8,224 nucleotides of DNA from Alphaproteobacteria bacterium. GTDB lineage: Bacteria; Pseudomonadota; Alphaproteobacteria; Rhizobiales; Xanthobacteraceae. The notes under the pieces are model-generated. The model saw only the letters and a list, made by a program, of their open reading frames with translations, searched no databases and was not told the origin of the DNA. Positions 1 through 6,928 of the stretch are shown here, one piece after another (the first letter of the stretch is position 1; every line of letters begins with the position of its first letter). The stretch covers positions 1 through 8,224 of the forward strand of contig VAZQ01000335.1 of NCBI GenBank assembly GCA_005883115.1, written 5' to 3'. The position numbers were made by a program, and so were the translations under genes.

Positions 1-2
1 CC

Positions 3-776
3 AATGACCTCCTTTTCGAGGTGCAAGACGGTGTTGGCCGCACCACATTCAACCGTCCGCAGGCGCGCAATGCCTTCACCTTCGCGATGTACGAGCGGCT
101 TGCGGAGGTATGCGAGCAGGCGAACAAAGACCGCTCGATCAAGGTGCTCGTATTCCAGGGTGCCGGCGACAAAGCCTTCGCATCAGGCACCGACATCAAT
201 CAGTTCCGCGCCTTCAAGACGCCCGAGCATGCGATCGAATACGAATCGCGCATCGATCGCGTGCTGACCACGCTCGAGCAGTGCCGCGTGCCCACCATCG
301 CCGCGATCAGCGGCGCCTGCACCGGCGGCGGTGCTGGCATTGCCGCTTGCTGCGATCTGCGCATCGGTACGAAGACGACAAGAATGGGATTTCCAATCGC
401 TCGCACGCTCGGCAATTGCCTTTCCATGTCGAGCCTCAGCCGGCTCACTGCGCTGGTTGGACCCGCGCGCGTGAAGGACCTGATATTCACCGCCCGGCTC
501 ATCGGCGCCGAGGAGGCGGCAAGCGTCGGCCTTCTCAATGAAATCGTCGAGGACCTTTCGGTCCTGCAGCGGCGGGTTGATGAGCTTGCGGTGCTGATCG
601 CCGGCAACGCGCCGCTAACGCTCAACGCCACGAAGCAGGCGCTTGCGCGCCTGCAGCGCCGGCTCTCGCGCGAGGAAGGCGAAGACCTTATCCTTATGTG
701 TTATATGAGCCGGGACTTCCGCGAAGGATTGGATGCCTTCCTCAACAAGCGTCAGCCCCAATGGGCGGGCGAATAG
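3..776 (+). CDS. Crotonase-fold enoyl-CoA hydratase/isomerase family protein (5' partial)
   Basis: The reading frame is open to the left edge. The first visible residues (NDLLFEVQDGVGRTTFNRP) are the usual first strand and NRP motif of crotonases, so the start codon lies just upstream and only a few residues are missing; 257 residues are visible. The GTG at 21 is in frame but would delete the first strand. Family landmarks, numbered from the first visible residue, are the oxyanion-hole segment AFASGTDINQF (58-68), the GACTGGGAGIAACCD segment (104-118), and a C-terminal tail with FREGLDAFLNKR (239-250). Members act on CoA thioesters in the cytoplasm. Rat mitochondrial hydratase has glutamates at 144 and 164; an ungapped alignment puts Gly112 and Ile132 there, so simple hydratase activity is doubtful. 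Isomerase, C-C lyase, thioesterase-like or other crotonase chemistry is possible. A CaiB-type CoA-transferase follows 28 bases downstream, which supports a CoA-thioester role. The family is secure; the reaction is not. Confidence 0.93.
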   Translation, partial: NDLLFEVQDGVGRTTFNRPQARNAFTFAMYERLAEVCEQANKDRSIKVLVFQGAGDKAFASGTDINQFRAFKTPEHAIEYESRIDRVLTTLEQCRVPTIAAISGACTGGGAGIAACCDLRIGTKTTRMGFPIARTLGNCLSMSSLSRLTALVGPARVKDLIFTARLIGAEEAASVGLLNEIVEDLSVLQRRVDELAVLIAGNAPLTLNATKQALARLQRRLSREEGEDLILMCYMSRDFREGLDAFLNKRQPQWAGE

Positions 777-793
777 GCTCCGACTAGCAAAAC

Positions 794-797
794 AGGA
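794..797 (+). promoter_or_regulatory. Ribosome binding site for the CaiB/BaiF gene
   Basis: AGGA lies 7 bases before the ATG at 805. It supports that start over the in-frame upstream ATG at 733, which lies inside the crotonase gene. Confidence 0.6.
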
Positions 798-804
798 TTG
801 TCCG

Positions 805-2031
805 ATGGGTCCGTTGACCGGCTTGAAGGTAATTGATTTGACGCACGTCATGGCGGGCCCGACCTGCACGCTGATGCTCGCGGACATGGGTGCCGAAGTC
901 ATCAAGGTCGAAAAGACGCCCAGCGGCGATGACAGCCGCCACATGATCCCGCCGAAGCTCGGCGACGAGACTGCGGCATTTCTGATGATGAACCGCAACA
1001 AACGCGGCATCGTGCTCGACCTCAAGACAGAGGGCGGAAAGACGATTCTGCGGCGGCTGATCGCGACTGCAGATGTGCTGGTCGAAAATTTCGCGCCGGG
1101 GGTGATGGAGCGACTTGGATTCCGTTATGAGGATCTGCGCAAGGATTCTCCCTCGTTGATTTACTGCTCGCTGTCCGGGTTCGGCCGTACCGGCCCTTAC
1201 AAGCACCGGCGCGGCTTTGACCTCGTTGCGCAAGCAATGAGCGGCATCATGAGCTTTACCGGCGAAAGCCCGTATGGGGCGCCGGTAAAATGCGGGGCGC
1301 CGCTATCGGACATCACTGCGGGGATATTGGCAGCGACGGGAATCCTGGCCGCCTATGTGCATCGACTGAAAACTGGGCAAGGGCAGTGGGTGGAGACCTC
1401 GCTGTTCGAGGCCGCGCTGGTGCAGACCTACTGGCAGTCGGCAATTGCACTGGCGACCGGGGTAGCTCCGCGCGCCATGGGGTCGGCGCACCCGCTCAAC
1501 GCCCCCTACCAAGCTTTTGAAACGTCGGACGGATGGATCGTCGTCGGGGGTGCCAATCAGAAGAATTGGCTGCGCATGCTCGAGGCCTTGAACGCGCCGG
1601 AACTCGCGGGCGATCCGCGGTTTAAGTCTGGGGCCGATCGAATGGCTCATCTCAAGGAGCTCGAGACGGAACTCGCGAAACGATTCCGCACCAGACCAGC
1701 GAAATACTGGCTCGATGCGCTCGAGGACAAGGGCGTTCCCTGTGGTCCGGTCAACGACATGCTGCAGGCGCTCGCGGATCCGCAGACGCTCGCCCGCCAA
1801 ATGGTCGTCGAGGTTGAACATTCGGCGCTCGGTGCGGTCAAGACGCTTGGGCTTCCGGTGAAATTCTCGGCTACGCCGGGAAAAGTGCGCACCGGCGCGC
1901 CGCTCTACGGCGAGCATACGCGTGAGGTGTTGTACGCATGCGGATTCGACGACCAGCAGATCGAGCGTTTCGAGAAGGAGGGGGCGATCGTCACATCGGC
2001 GCCGCGACCTGCTTGCCAACAGGTGGCCTGA
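805..2031 (+). CDS. CaiB/BaiF family (class III) CoA-transferase
   Basis: The product is 408 residues, the normal length for a family III CoA-transferase; these enzymes move CoA between carboxylic acids in the cytoplasm through an aspartyl-CoA thioester. It opens with the typical GPLTGLKVIDLTHVMAGP (residues 2-19), followed by LADMGAEVIKVE (25-36), NRNKRGIVLDLK (63-74) and ENFAPGVMERLG (94-105). The likely nucleophile is Asp169 in GAPLSDITAG, matching Asp169 of formyl-CoA transferase. The GDPRF-type motif and the CGPVNDM segment in the C-terminal half are also present. The frame is open further upstream to 733, but family homology and an AGGA site favour 805. It sits between a crotonase gene (28 bases upstream) and a TctC-type binding protein gene (33 bases downstream), so it may activate the imported acid as a CoA ester. 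Donor and acceptor cannot be read from sequence. Confidence 0.93.
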   Translation: MGPLTGLKVIDLTHVMAGPTCTLMLADMGAEVIKVEKTPSGDDSRHMIPPKLGDETAAFLMMNRNKRGIVLDLKTEGGKTILRRLIATADVLVENFAPGVMERLGFRYEDLRKDSPSLIYCSLSGFGRTGPYKHRRGFDLVAQAMSGIMSFTGESPYGAPVKCGAPLSDITAGILAATGILAAYVHRLKTGQGQWVETSLFEAALVQTYWQSAIALATGVAPRAMGSAHPLNAPYQAFETSDGWIVVGGANQKNWLRMLEALNAPELAGDPRFKSGADRMAHLKELETELAKRFRTRPAKYWLDALEDKGVPCGPVNDMLQALADPQTLARQMVVEVEHSALGAVKTLGLPVKFSATPGKVRTGAPLYGEHTREVLYACGFDDQQIERFEKEGAIVTSAPRPACQQVA

Positions 2032-2054
2032 TGCCCTCACGCACAAAAAAGACC

Positions 2055-2060
2055 AGGAGG
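2055..2060 (+). promoter_or_regulatory. Strong Shine-Dalgarno site for the TctC-type gene
   Basis: A perfect AGGAGG ends 4 bases before the ATG at 2065. It is one of the strongest ribosome sites in the window and fits the high abundance needed for a periplasmic binding protein. The 33-base gap holding it is the longest gene-free stretch here and shows no terminator hairpin. Confidence 0.75.
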
Positions 2061-2064
2061 AAAC

Positions 2065-3066
2065 ATGAGCGCAGCCGCAAGATCGACAATCCTGACCGCC
2101 GGCGCGATTGCCGTGCTGTTTGCCGCTCCCGCGGCTGCCGAATGGCGGCCGAGCAAGCCCATTGAGTTCGTCGCGACCGCTGGGCCTGGCGGCGGTACGG
2201 ACAACCTCGCTCGCACGGTTCAGAGCATCATCGTCAAATACAAACTGACCGATCAGCCGGTCGTGGTCGTCAACAAAGGGGGCGGCAGCGGGGCCGAAGG
2301 ATACACTTACGCCAAGGCGTCGGCGGGCGACCCCTATAGGGTCATTTTCGGCACATCGAATGCGTGGCAGCAGCCTATGGTCTCCCGGGTCGCCTTCAAA
2401 CACACCGACCTGACCCCGATCGCAGCGATGGCGCAGGACGAGTTCCTGCTCTGGGTGAAGCAGGACGCACCTTACAAGAGCGTTGGCGAATACCTCAAAG
2501 CTGCGGCGGCGAAGCCCGGCGAATTCAAGATGGGCGGCGCGCAATCGAAGGATACGGACGAAGTTCTCACCCGCATGATCGAAAAGGCCGCGAACGTGAA
2601 ACTTACCTACATTCCGTTCAAGAGCGGCGCTGAAACGGCGGTGCAGCTCGCCGGCGGCCACATCGACTCGCATGTCAACAATCCGAACGAAAGCCTTGGG
2701 CAATGGCGCGGCGGCACGCAACGGCCGCTGTGCGCGTTTAGTCCGCAACGGCTGCCGAAGGGCCCGAATGTCACCGCAACGCAAGGCTGGCACGACATTC
2801 CCACCTGCGTCGAATCCGGTTTGAACATCCCGCAATTCCAGCAGCCGCGTACGGTGTGGCTGCCCGGCAAAGTCACGGCGGATCAGCTGGCCTTCTACGT
2901 CGACTTGATGCGGAAGGTGCAAAATACGCCGGAGTGGAAGGAGTACATCGAGCGCACGTCACAAACCGATACTTTCTTGACCGGAGCTGAGTTCGAGAAG
3001 TTCATGAACGAGGATATCGAGCACGTGCGCAAGATTGCCGCCGAGCAAGGATGGCTCGTCAATTGA
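2065..3066 (+). CDS. TTT-family periplasmic solute-binding protein (TctC/Bug type)
   Basis: This is the extracytoplasmic receptor of a tripartite tricarboxylate transporter; it should capture a carboxylate in the periplasm and deliver it to the TctAB membrane complex. The 333-residue length is normal. Residues 1-25 form a Sec signal peptide: a short basic N-terminus, a hydrophobic core, and APAAA before Glu26 as the likely cleavage site. No lipobox cysteine is present. The mature protein shows the Bug-fold ligand loop KPIEFVATAGPGGGTDNLAR (31-50), the VVVVNKGGGSGAEG segment (66-79), the GGHIDSHVNNPNE region (197-209), and a C-terminal helix with FLTGAEFEKFMNED (304-317). Two cysteines, Cys223 and Cys248, fall in the RPLCAF and IPTCVE segments and could form a disulfide. 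TctB and TctA genes follow at once. Bug proteins mostly bind carboxylates, but the ligand cannot be deduced. Confidence 0.93.
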   Translation: MSAAARSTILTAGAIAVLFAAPAAAEWRPSKPIEFVATAGPGGGTDNLARTVQSIIVKYKLTDQPVVVVNKGGGSGAEGYTYAKASAGDPYRVIFGTSNAWQQPMVSRVAFKHTDLTPIAAMAQDEFLLWVKQDAPYKSVGEYLKAAAAKPGEFKMGGAQSKDTDEVLTRMIEKAANVKLTYIPFKSGAETAVQLAGGHIDSHVNNPNESLGQWRGGTQRPLCAFSPQRLPKGPNVTATQGWHDIPTCVESGLNIPQFQQPRTVWLPGKVTADQLAFYVDLMRKVQNTPEWKEYIERTSQTDTFLTGAEFEKFMNEDIEHVRKIAAEQGWLVN

Positions 3067-3078
3067 CGGCGAGCGCTG

Positions 3079-3546
3079 ATGATCTCGCGACGCGCTCTGG
3101 AATTGACGACAGCGACACTGACCGGAACCTTCGGCGCCGCGGTTGTCATCTCCAGTATCGAGAACGGCATCGGGTGGTCGACCGCAGGCGTTGATGCCGG
3201 GACGTTTCCATTCTTGACCGGTCTGATCGTTCTCGTCGCCAGCCTATGGAATCTTGGCCGCGGATGGCTGGAAAATGGGGCTGCGGCAGTCAGTTCGTCC
3301 GACCTGCGGCACCTGATCGCGCTATTCGCTCCAGCGGCCGTGTTCGTTGCCGCAATCCCCCTGATCGGCGTGTATGTGGCCTCGGGCTGCTACATATTGG
3401 GAACGCTGGCCCTGCTGCACCGGTTCTCCTTGCCACGCTCGCTGCTCATCGCGGCGGCCACGCCCGTTGCGCTCTACCTGGTGTTCGAACGCATGTTCCA
3501 GGTGTCGCTACCGCATGGCGCACTGGCGGACGTGCTCGGGTTCTGA
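3079..3546 (+). CDS. TctB-type small membrane subunit of TTT transporter
   Basis: A 155-residue hydrophobic protein lying between the TctC-type and TctA-type genes, where the small, poorly conserved TctB subunit belongs. Hydrophobic segments run at about residues 8-28, 42-60, 78-96, 98-114 and 119-137, giving four or five membrane passes. The VDAGTFPFLTGLI stretch (38-50) resembles the G-x-FP motif after the first helix of TctB, and FERMFQVSLPHGAL (136-149) matches the family's usual C-terminal ending before the TctA gene. It begins 12 bases after the TctC-type stop, preceded only by a weak GGCGAG ribosome site, and ends 10 bases before TctA, so translation is probably coupled. Sequence alone would make this a weak call; position and topology make it firm. 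Confidence 0.88.
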   Translation: MISRRALELTTATLTGTFGAAVVISSIENGIGWSTAGVDAGTFPFLTGLIVLVASLWNLGRGWLENGAAAVSSSDLRHLIALFAPAAVFVAAIPLIGVYVASGCYILGTLALLHRFSLPRSLLIAAATPVALYLVFERMFQVSLPHGALADVLGF

Positions 3547-3547
3547 C

Positions 3548-3552
3548 GAGGA
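3548..3552 (+). promoter_or_regulatory. Ribosome binding site for the TctA-type gene
   Basis: GAGGA sits 4 bases before the ATG at 3557. It supports this start rather than the in-frame ATG at 3374, which would add a 61-residue Arg/Cys-rich extension read out of frame from inside the TctB gene. Confidence 0.6.
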
Positions 3553-3556
3553 CGCG

Positions 3557-5065
3557 ATGGACAACGTCGAATCCTTGCTGCACGGGTTTACCATCGCGAT
3601 CACACTGCCGCATTTGGCGTTGATGCTCGTCGGTGTGCTACTCGGCATCTTGGTTGGCGTACTGCCGGGCCTGGGCGCTCCTAATGGGGTTTCGCTGCTC
3701 CTGCCATTGACGTTTGGCATGCAGCCAGTTTCTGCGATCATCCTTCTGTCCAGCATGTACTGGGGCGCGCTGTTCGGCGGCTCGGTCACTTCGATTCTGT
3801 TCAACATTCCCGGAGAGCCGTCCTCGGTTGCGACGACCTTCGACGGTTATCCGATGGCGCGCGACGGCCGAGCGACCACGGCGCTGGCGACTGCGTTCGG
3901 ATCGGCGGCCTTCGGCGCGCTTGTCGGCGTTGTGCTGATCACGTTTCTCGCCGCCTGGGTCGCCCAAGTGGCTCTCGCGTTTGGGCCGCCGGAATATTTC
4001 GCCGTCTATTTTCTCGCCTTTGCGAGCTTTGTCGGTATGGGAGGCGCTCCGCCGCCCAAGACCGTAGTCTCGCTCGCCGCCGGCTTTGCAATCGCTGCCA
4101 TCGGCATCGATACGGTCTCCGGTAGCGTGCGGCTTACGATGGGCATCGACGAACTGGTGAAAGGGATAAGCTTTGTCGTTGCCGTCATGGGTCTGTTCGG
4201 GATCGGTGAATTGCTGCTGGCCGTCGAGGAGGAAGTTCAGGCCAAAGCGGTATCCTCACGGATCGACTGGCGGGAGGTCTTTCGCACGCTTCTCGACCTT
4301 CCGCGTCATGGCTGGGCACTGCTGCGCAGCGCGGCGATCGGTTGCTGGATGGGGATCACGCCGGGCGGGCCGACGGCGGCCTCGTTCATGAGCTACGGCA
4401 TCGCCAAACGATTCTCGCCGCGCAGCGCGCGCTTTGGCCAGGGCGAGGCGGAAGGCATCATTTCGCCGGAGACAGCCGATCATGCGGCGGGAACAAGCGC
4501 GCTCTTGCCGATGCTGTCGCTCGGCATCCCGGGTTCGGCCACCGCGGCGGTGATGATGGGCGGTCTGATGATATGGGGTCTCAATCCGGGGCCGATGCTG
4601 TTCATCGAGCAGAAGGATTTCGTGTGGGGGCTGATCGCATCGATGTATGTCGGAAACATTGTCGCGGTGGTGCTGGTGCTGCTGACCGTACCCATTTTCG
4701 CCGCCTTGATGCGAATTCCCTTCTTCATCATCGCACCCCTGATCTTCATCATCTGCACGGTCGGCGCCTATTCCGTATCCAATTCTTATCTCGACGTCGT
4801 GCTGATGCTTGGGTTCGGAATTGTCGGATACCTGTTCAAGAAGCTCTCATATCCGCTCGCTCCGCTTGTGCTCGCGATTGTCATCGGGGACAAGGCGGAG
4901 GATGCGTTCCGACAGGCAATGCTGATGTCGAAGGGTTCGCTTGCGATCTTCTTCAGCAATGCGCTCGTGACGACGCTGGTGCTGGCGGGGATTGCCCTGC
5001 TGCTGTTGCCGCTCGTTCTGCAGGTCGCGCATATGCACACGACGACTAAGCCGGTATTGGATTGA
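3557..5065 (+). CDS. TctA-type large membrane subunit of TTT transporter
   Basis: A 502-residue polytopic membrane protein, the normal TctA length, forming the transport channel of the TTT system in the inner membrane; uptake in this family is driven by ion gradients, not ATP. Diagnostic stretches are VLPGLGAPNGVSLLLPLTFG (residues 35-54), YWGALFGGSVTSILFNIPGE (68-87) with FDGYPMARDGRA (95-106), the second-half repeat MGITPGGPTAASFMSYGIAK (265-284), and SPETADHAAGTSALLPMLSL (303-322) with GIPGSATAAVMMGG (323-336). The two glycine/proline-rich motifs reflect the internal inverted repeat of the family. Many hydrophobic segments fill the rest. It lies 10 bases after TctB and 24 bases before the PdxA-like gene. 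No truncation or frameshift is seen, so with its two neighbours the transporter looks complete and functional. Confidence 0.96.
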   Translation: MDNVESLLHGFTIAITLPHLALMLVGVLLGILVGVLPGLGAPNGVSLLLPLTFGMQPVSAIILLSSMYWGALFGGSVTSILFNIPGEPSSVATTFDGYPMARDGRATTALATAFGSAAFGALVGVVLITFLAAWVAQVALAFGPPEYFAVYFLAFASFVGMGGAPPPKTVVSLAAGFAIAAIGIDTVSGSVRLTMGIDELVKGISFVVAVMGLFGIGELLLAVEEEVQAKAVSSRIDWREVFRTLLDLPRHGWALLRSAAIGCWMGITPGGPTAASFMSYGIAKRFSPRSARFGQGEAEGIISPETADHAAGTSALLPMLSLGIPGSATAAVMMGGLMIWGLNPGPMLFIEQKDFVWGLIASMYVGNIVAVVLVLLTVPIFAALMRIPFFIIAPLIFIICTVGAYSVSNSYLDVVLMLGFGIVGYLFKKLSYPLAPLVLAIVIGDKAEDAFRQAMLMSKGSLAIFFSNALVTTLVLAGIALLLLPLVLQVAHMHTTTKPVLD

Positions 5066-5077
5066 GGCGAAGCGCCC

Positions 5078-5084
5078 GGAGGGG
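5078..5084 (+). promoter_or_regulatory. Ribosome binding site for the PdxA-family gene
   Basis: GGAGGGG ends 5 bases before the ATG at 5090, a strong site that sets the start 24 bases after the TctA stop. Confidence 0.7.
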
Positions 5085-5089
5085 CAGCC

Positions 5090-6175
5090 ATGGATGTCGG
5101 GAGTCGTGACGGCAAGCCGGTGATCGCCCTCGCCATGGGCGATCCCGCTGGCATCAGCCCTGAGCTGACGGCGAAAGTCGTCGCGCTCGATGACGTGCGC
5201 GACGCTGCCCGATTGGTGGTGGTGGGCGATCGGCGGGTCTTCGATGAAGGGGCGCGAATTGCTAGGGTCAAAACCGATATTAAAACGGTCGTACCGGATC
5301 CAGCTGTCGCACCGAACGATAAAGAGCACTTCTTCATCGATTTCGGTAATCTGGACCCCACCTCCGTCAGCCGAGGCGTTGCGGCCCGGCGAGGCGGCGA
5401 ATTCGCACTCGAGAATTACCGCCATGCCCTTGGCCTGGCGCGTGATGGGCGCGCTGATGCGGTGTGCTTTACCCCATTCAACAAAAAGGCCATGCGGCTT
5501 GCGCTACCATCCTATGACGACGAGATCGCCTTTTCGGCAGAAGTGGTCGGACTGGAAAGCCCGGCCAGCGAGTTCAACATCCTCGACAGATTGTGGAATG
5601 CGCGGGTGACCTCGCACATTTCTCTCGCGGAGGTCCCTGCCCGGCTGACGAAAGAGAGTATCTCCCGCGCGTTGAGATTGACGGATGCCTGCATGCGCAG
5701 CGCCGGCTTCGCGCGTCCGAGGATCGCGGTTGCCGGGCTCAATCCGCACGCCGGCGACGGCGGCAATTTCGGCCGCGAGGAGATCGACGTGATTGCGCCG
5801 GCGGTGGAGGCAGGCAAGCGGGACGGCATCTGTGTCGAAGGGCCATTCCCGGCCGATACCGTCTTCCTTCGCGCCAAAAGCGGCGCGTTCGATGCAGTCC
5901 TCACCATGTACCACGACCAGGGCCAAATCGCGATGAAGCTGATGGGTTTCGATCGTGGCGTGACGCTCCTCGGCGGTTTCCCCTTTCCGATCTGCACGCC
6001 GGCGCATGGCACGGCTTACGATATCGCCGGCCAAGGAACTGCATCGGTCGGAGCCACCCGAGCTGCGCTGTTGCTCGCGGCTGAGATGGCCATGCGGAAA
6101 GCGAGACGAAGCCTTGTCAGCGCTGCGAACGAGCGGAGGCCTGGCGCGGTGGCCGCTCGCGGGCGGGGTCAATAA
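5090..6175 (+). CDS. PdxA-family NAD-dependent dehydrogenase, divergent (probably catabolic)
   Basis: The 361-residue protein has the PdxA fold: an N-terminal ALAMGDPAGISPE motif (13-25), VVVGDRRVF (43-51), a CFTPFNKKAM segment (126-135) in place of the usual TAPINK-type motif, GLNPHAGDGG (216-225), MYHDQGQ (273-279) and PAHGTAYDIAGQGTA (304-318). The three divalent-metal histidines of E. coli PdxA are present as His176, His220 and His275. E. coli PdxA oxidises 4-phosphohydroxy-L-threonine with NAD in vitamin B6 synthesis. Here the GHTE-type substrate segment is replaced by SYDDEIAF (141-148), and the DHG near the C-terminus reads AHG. With a TTT transporter before it and an SDR overlapping it by one base, a catabolic dehydrogenase is likelier than a B6 enzyme. 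Terephthalate dihydrodiol dehydrogenase TphB and 4-phospho-D-threonate dehydrogenase PdxA2 are known relatives with other substrates. No four-carbon sugar-acid kinase is present, which argues against the PdxA2 route. Family secure, substrate unknown. Confidence 0.9.
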   Translation: MDVGSRDGKPVIALAMGDPAGISPELTAKVVALDDVRDAARLVVVGDRRVFDEGARIARVKTDIKTVVPDPAVAPNDKEHFFIDFGNLDPTSVSRGVAARRGGEFALENYRHALGLARDGRADAVCFTPFNKKAMRLALPSYDDEIAFSAEVVGLESPASEFNILDRLWNARVTSHISLAEVPARLTKESISRALRLTDACMRSAGFARPRIAVAGLNPHAGDGGNFGREEIDVIAPAVEAGKRDGICVEGPFPADTVFLRAKSGAFDAVLTMYHDQGQIAMKLMGFDRGVTLLGGFPFPICTPAHGTAYDIAGQGTASVGATRAALLLAAEMAMRKARRSLVSAANERRPGAVAARGRGQ

Positions 6176-6915
6176 TGAATCAATTGGATGTCAATGGCCG
6201 CAATGCCGTCGTGACGGGTGGCGCCTCGGGATTGGGGTTTGCGATAGCCGAACGCCTTGTCGCATCGGGAGCCAAAGTTGTGATCTGGGATCTCGATAGC
6301 GAGGCCGGCGAGGCAGCCGGGAATAAGCTCGGCGTCTCGAGCATCGCCGCCGATGTGAGCGATCCGGCCTCGGTGGGGGGCGCGCTGCAGAAGACGCTCA
6401 GGATTATCTCGGCGATCGACATATTCATCAACAACGCCGGGATCAGCGGACCCAACGCCAAGCTGTGGGAGTATCCGGTCGAGGACTGGAAGAAAATATT
6501 CGCGGTCAACGTCGAGGGGACGTTCTATTGTTGCCGGGCGGTCGTGCCGCTGATGCGCGAGCGAAATTACGGCCGGATCGTCAACATTGCCTCCGTTGCA
6601 GGGAAGGACGGGAACCCGAATGCGTCCGCCTACAGCGCCAGCAAGGCCGCCGTGATTGCCCTTACGAAATCCCTCGGCAAGGAACTGGCCGATACTTCAG
6701 TGCGCGTAAACTGCGTCACGCCAGCCGCGGTACGAACCCCGCTGTTCGCGCAAATGACGCAGGCGCACATCGACTACATGCTGTCCAAGATCCCGCTGGG
6801 AAGACTCGGAGAGCCGCAGGAAGTCGCCGCGCTCGTGGCTTGGCTGGCATCGGAAGAATGCTCGTTCAGCACTGGCGCGGTCTTCGATCTCTCCGGCGGC
6901 CGATCGACATACTGA
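6175..6915 (+). CDS. Classical short-chain dehydrogenase/reductase (SDR)
   Basis: A 246-residue Rossmann-fold oxidoreductase of the FabG-like classical SDR type. It has the cofactor motif TGGASGLG (14-21), acidic Asp39 and Asp41 at the end of the second strand (suggesting NAD rather than NADP), DIFINNAG (82-89), Asn112, catalytic Ser140, and YSASK with Tyr153 and Lys157. The C-terminus shows the usual FDLSGGRSTY ending. All catalytic residues are intact. The ATG shares its first base with the preceding TAA stop (TAATG), so translation is probably coupled to the PdxA-like enzyme, and the two may catalyse successive oxidations. Substrate specificity cannot be read from sequence: a hydroxyacyl-CoA, a sugar acid or a cyclic diol are all possible. 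Primary fatty acid synthesis is unlikely in this context. Confidence 0.93.
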   Translation: MNQLDVNGRNAVVTGGASGLGFAIAERLVASGAKVVIWDLDSEAGEAAGNKLGVSSIAADVSDPASVGGALQKTLRIISAIDIFINNAGISGPNAKLWEYPVEDWKKIFAVNVEGTFYCCRAVVPLMRERNYGRIVNIASVAGKDGNPNASAYSASKAAVIALTKSLGKELADTSVRVNCVTPAAVRTPLFAQMTQAHIDYMLSKIPLGRLGEPQEVAALVAWLASEECSFSTGAVFDLSGGRSTY

Positions 6916-6918
6916 ACC

Positions 6919-6924
6919 GGAGGG
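6919..6924 (+). promoter_or_regulatory. Ribosome binding site supporting a GTG start
   Basis: GGAGGG ends 4 bases before the GTG at 6929. It supports GTG initiation, which places the metal motif DVHAH right at the N-terminus as in ACMSD-type proteins. Confidence 0.7.
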
Positions 6925-6928
6925 CGGC

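Noticed and set aside
733..804. Upstream in-frame start for the CaiB/BaiF gene.
   Set aside because: It would overlap the end of the crotonase gene and add 24 residues not seen in the family. The ATG at 805 begins the conserved GPLTGLKVIDL motif and has an AGGA site.
2031..2165. Small open frame whose ATG overlaps the CoA-transferase stop (TGATG).
   Set aside because: The 44-residue product is highly basic with no motif, and most of it overlaps the TctC-type gene, which has its own strong ribosome site and signal peptide.
1303..2922. Long open frame of 539 codons on the - strand across the CoA-transferase and TctC genes.
   Set aside because: It lies antisense to two genes with clear family motifs, is rich in Arg and low-complexity stretches, and shows no recognisable domain. 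Long shadow frames are expected in DNA with strong G/C third-position bias.
3374..3556. Upstream in-frame extension of the TctA gene starting inside TctB.
   Set aside because: The extension is Arg/Cys-rich with no membrane or family character. The ATG at 3557 has a GAGGA site and gives the normal TctA N-terminus.
4342..5049. Open frame of 235 codons on the + strand inside the TctA gene.
   Set aside because: Its translation is rich in Arg, Gly, Ala and His without a domain, while the overlapping frame is a textbook TctA protein.
5066..5076. Short inverted repeat GGCG-AAG-CGCC between the TctA and PdxA-like genes.
   Set aside because: The stem is only four pairs and is followed by the GGAGGGG ribosome site rather than a T-run, so it is not a convincing terminator or attenuator.
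5255..5345. Slightly more A/T-rich stretch within the PdxA-like gene, considered as a sign of recombination.
   Set aside because: The frame and family alignment continue without a break. The stretch encodes a variable surface region, so it is ordinary local variation.
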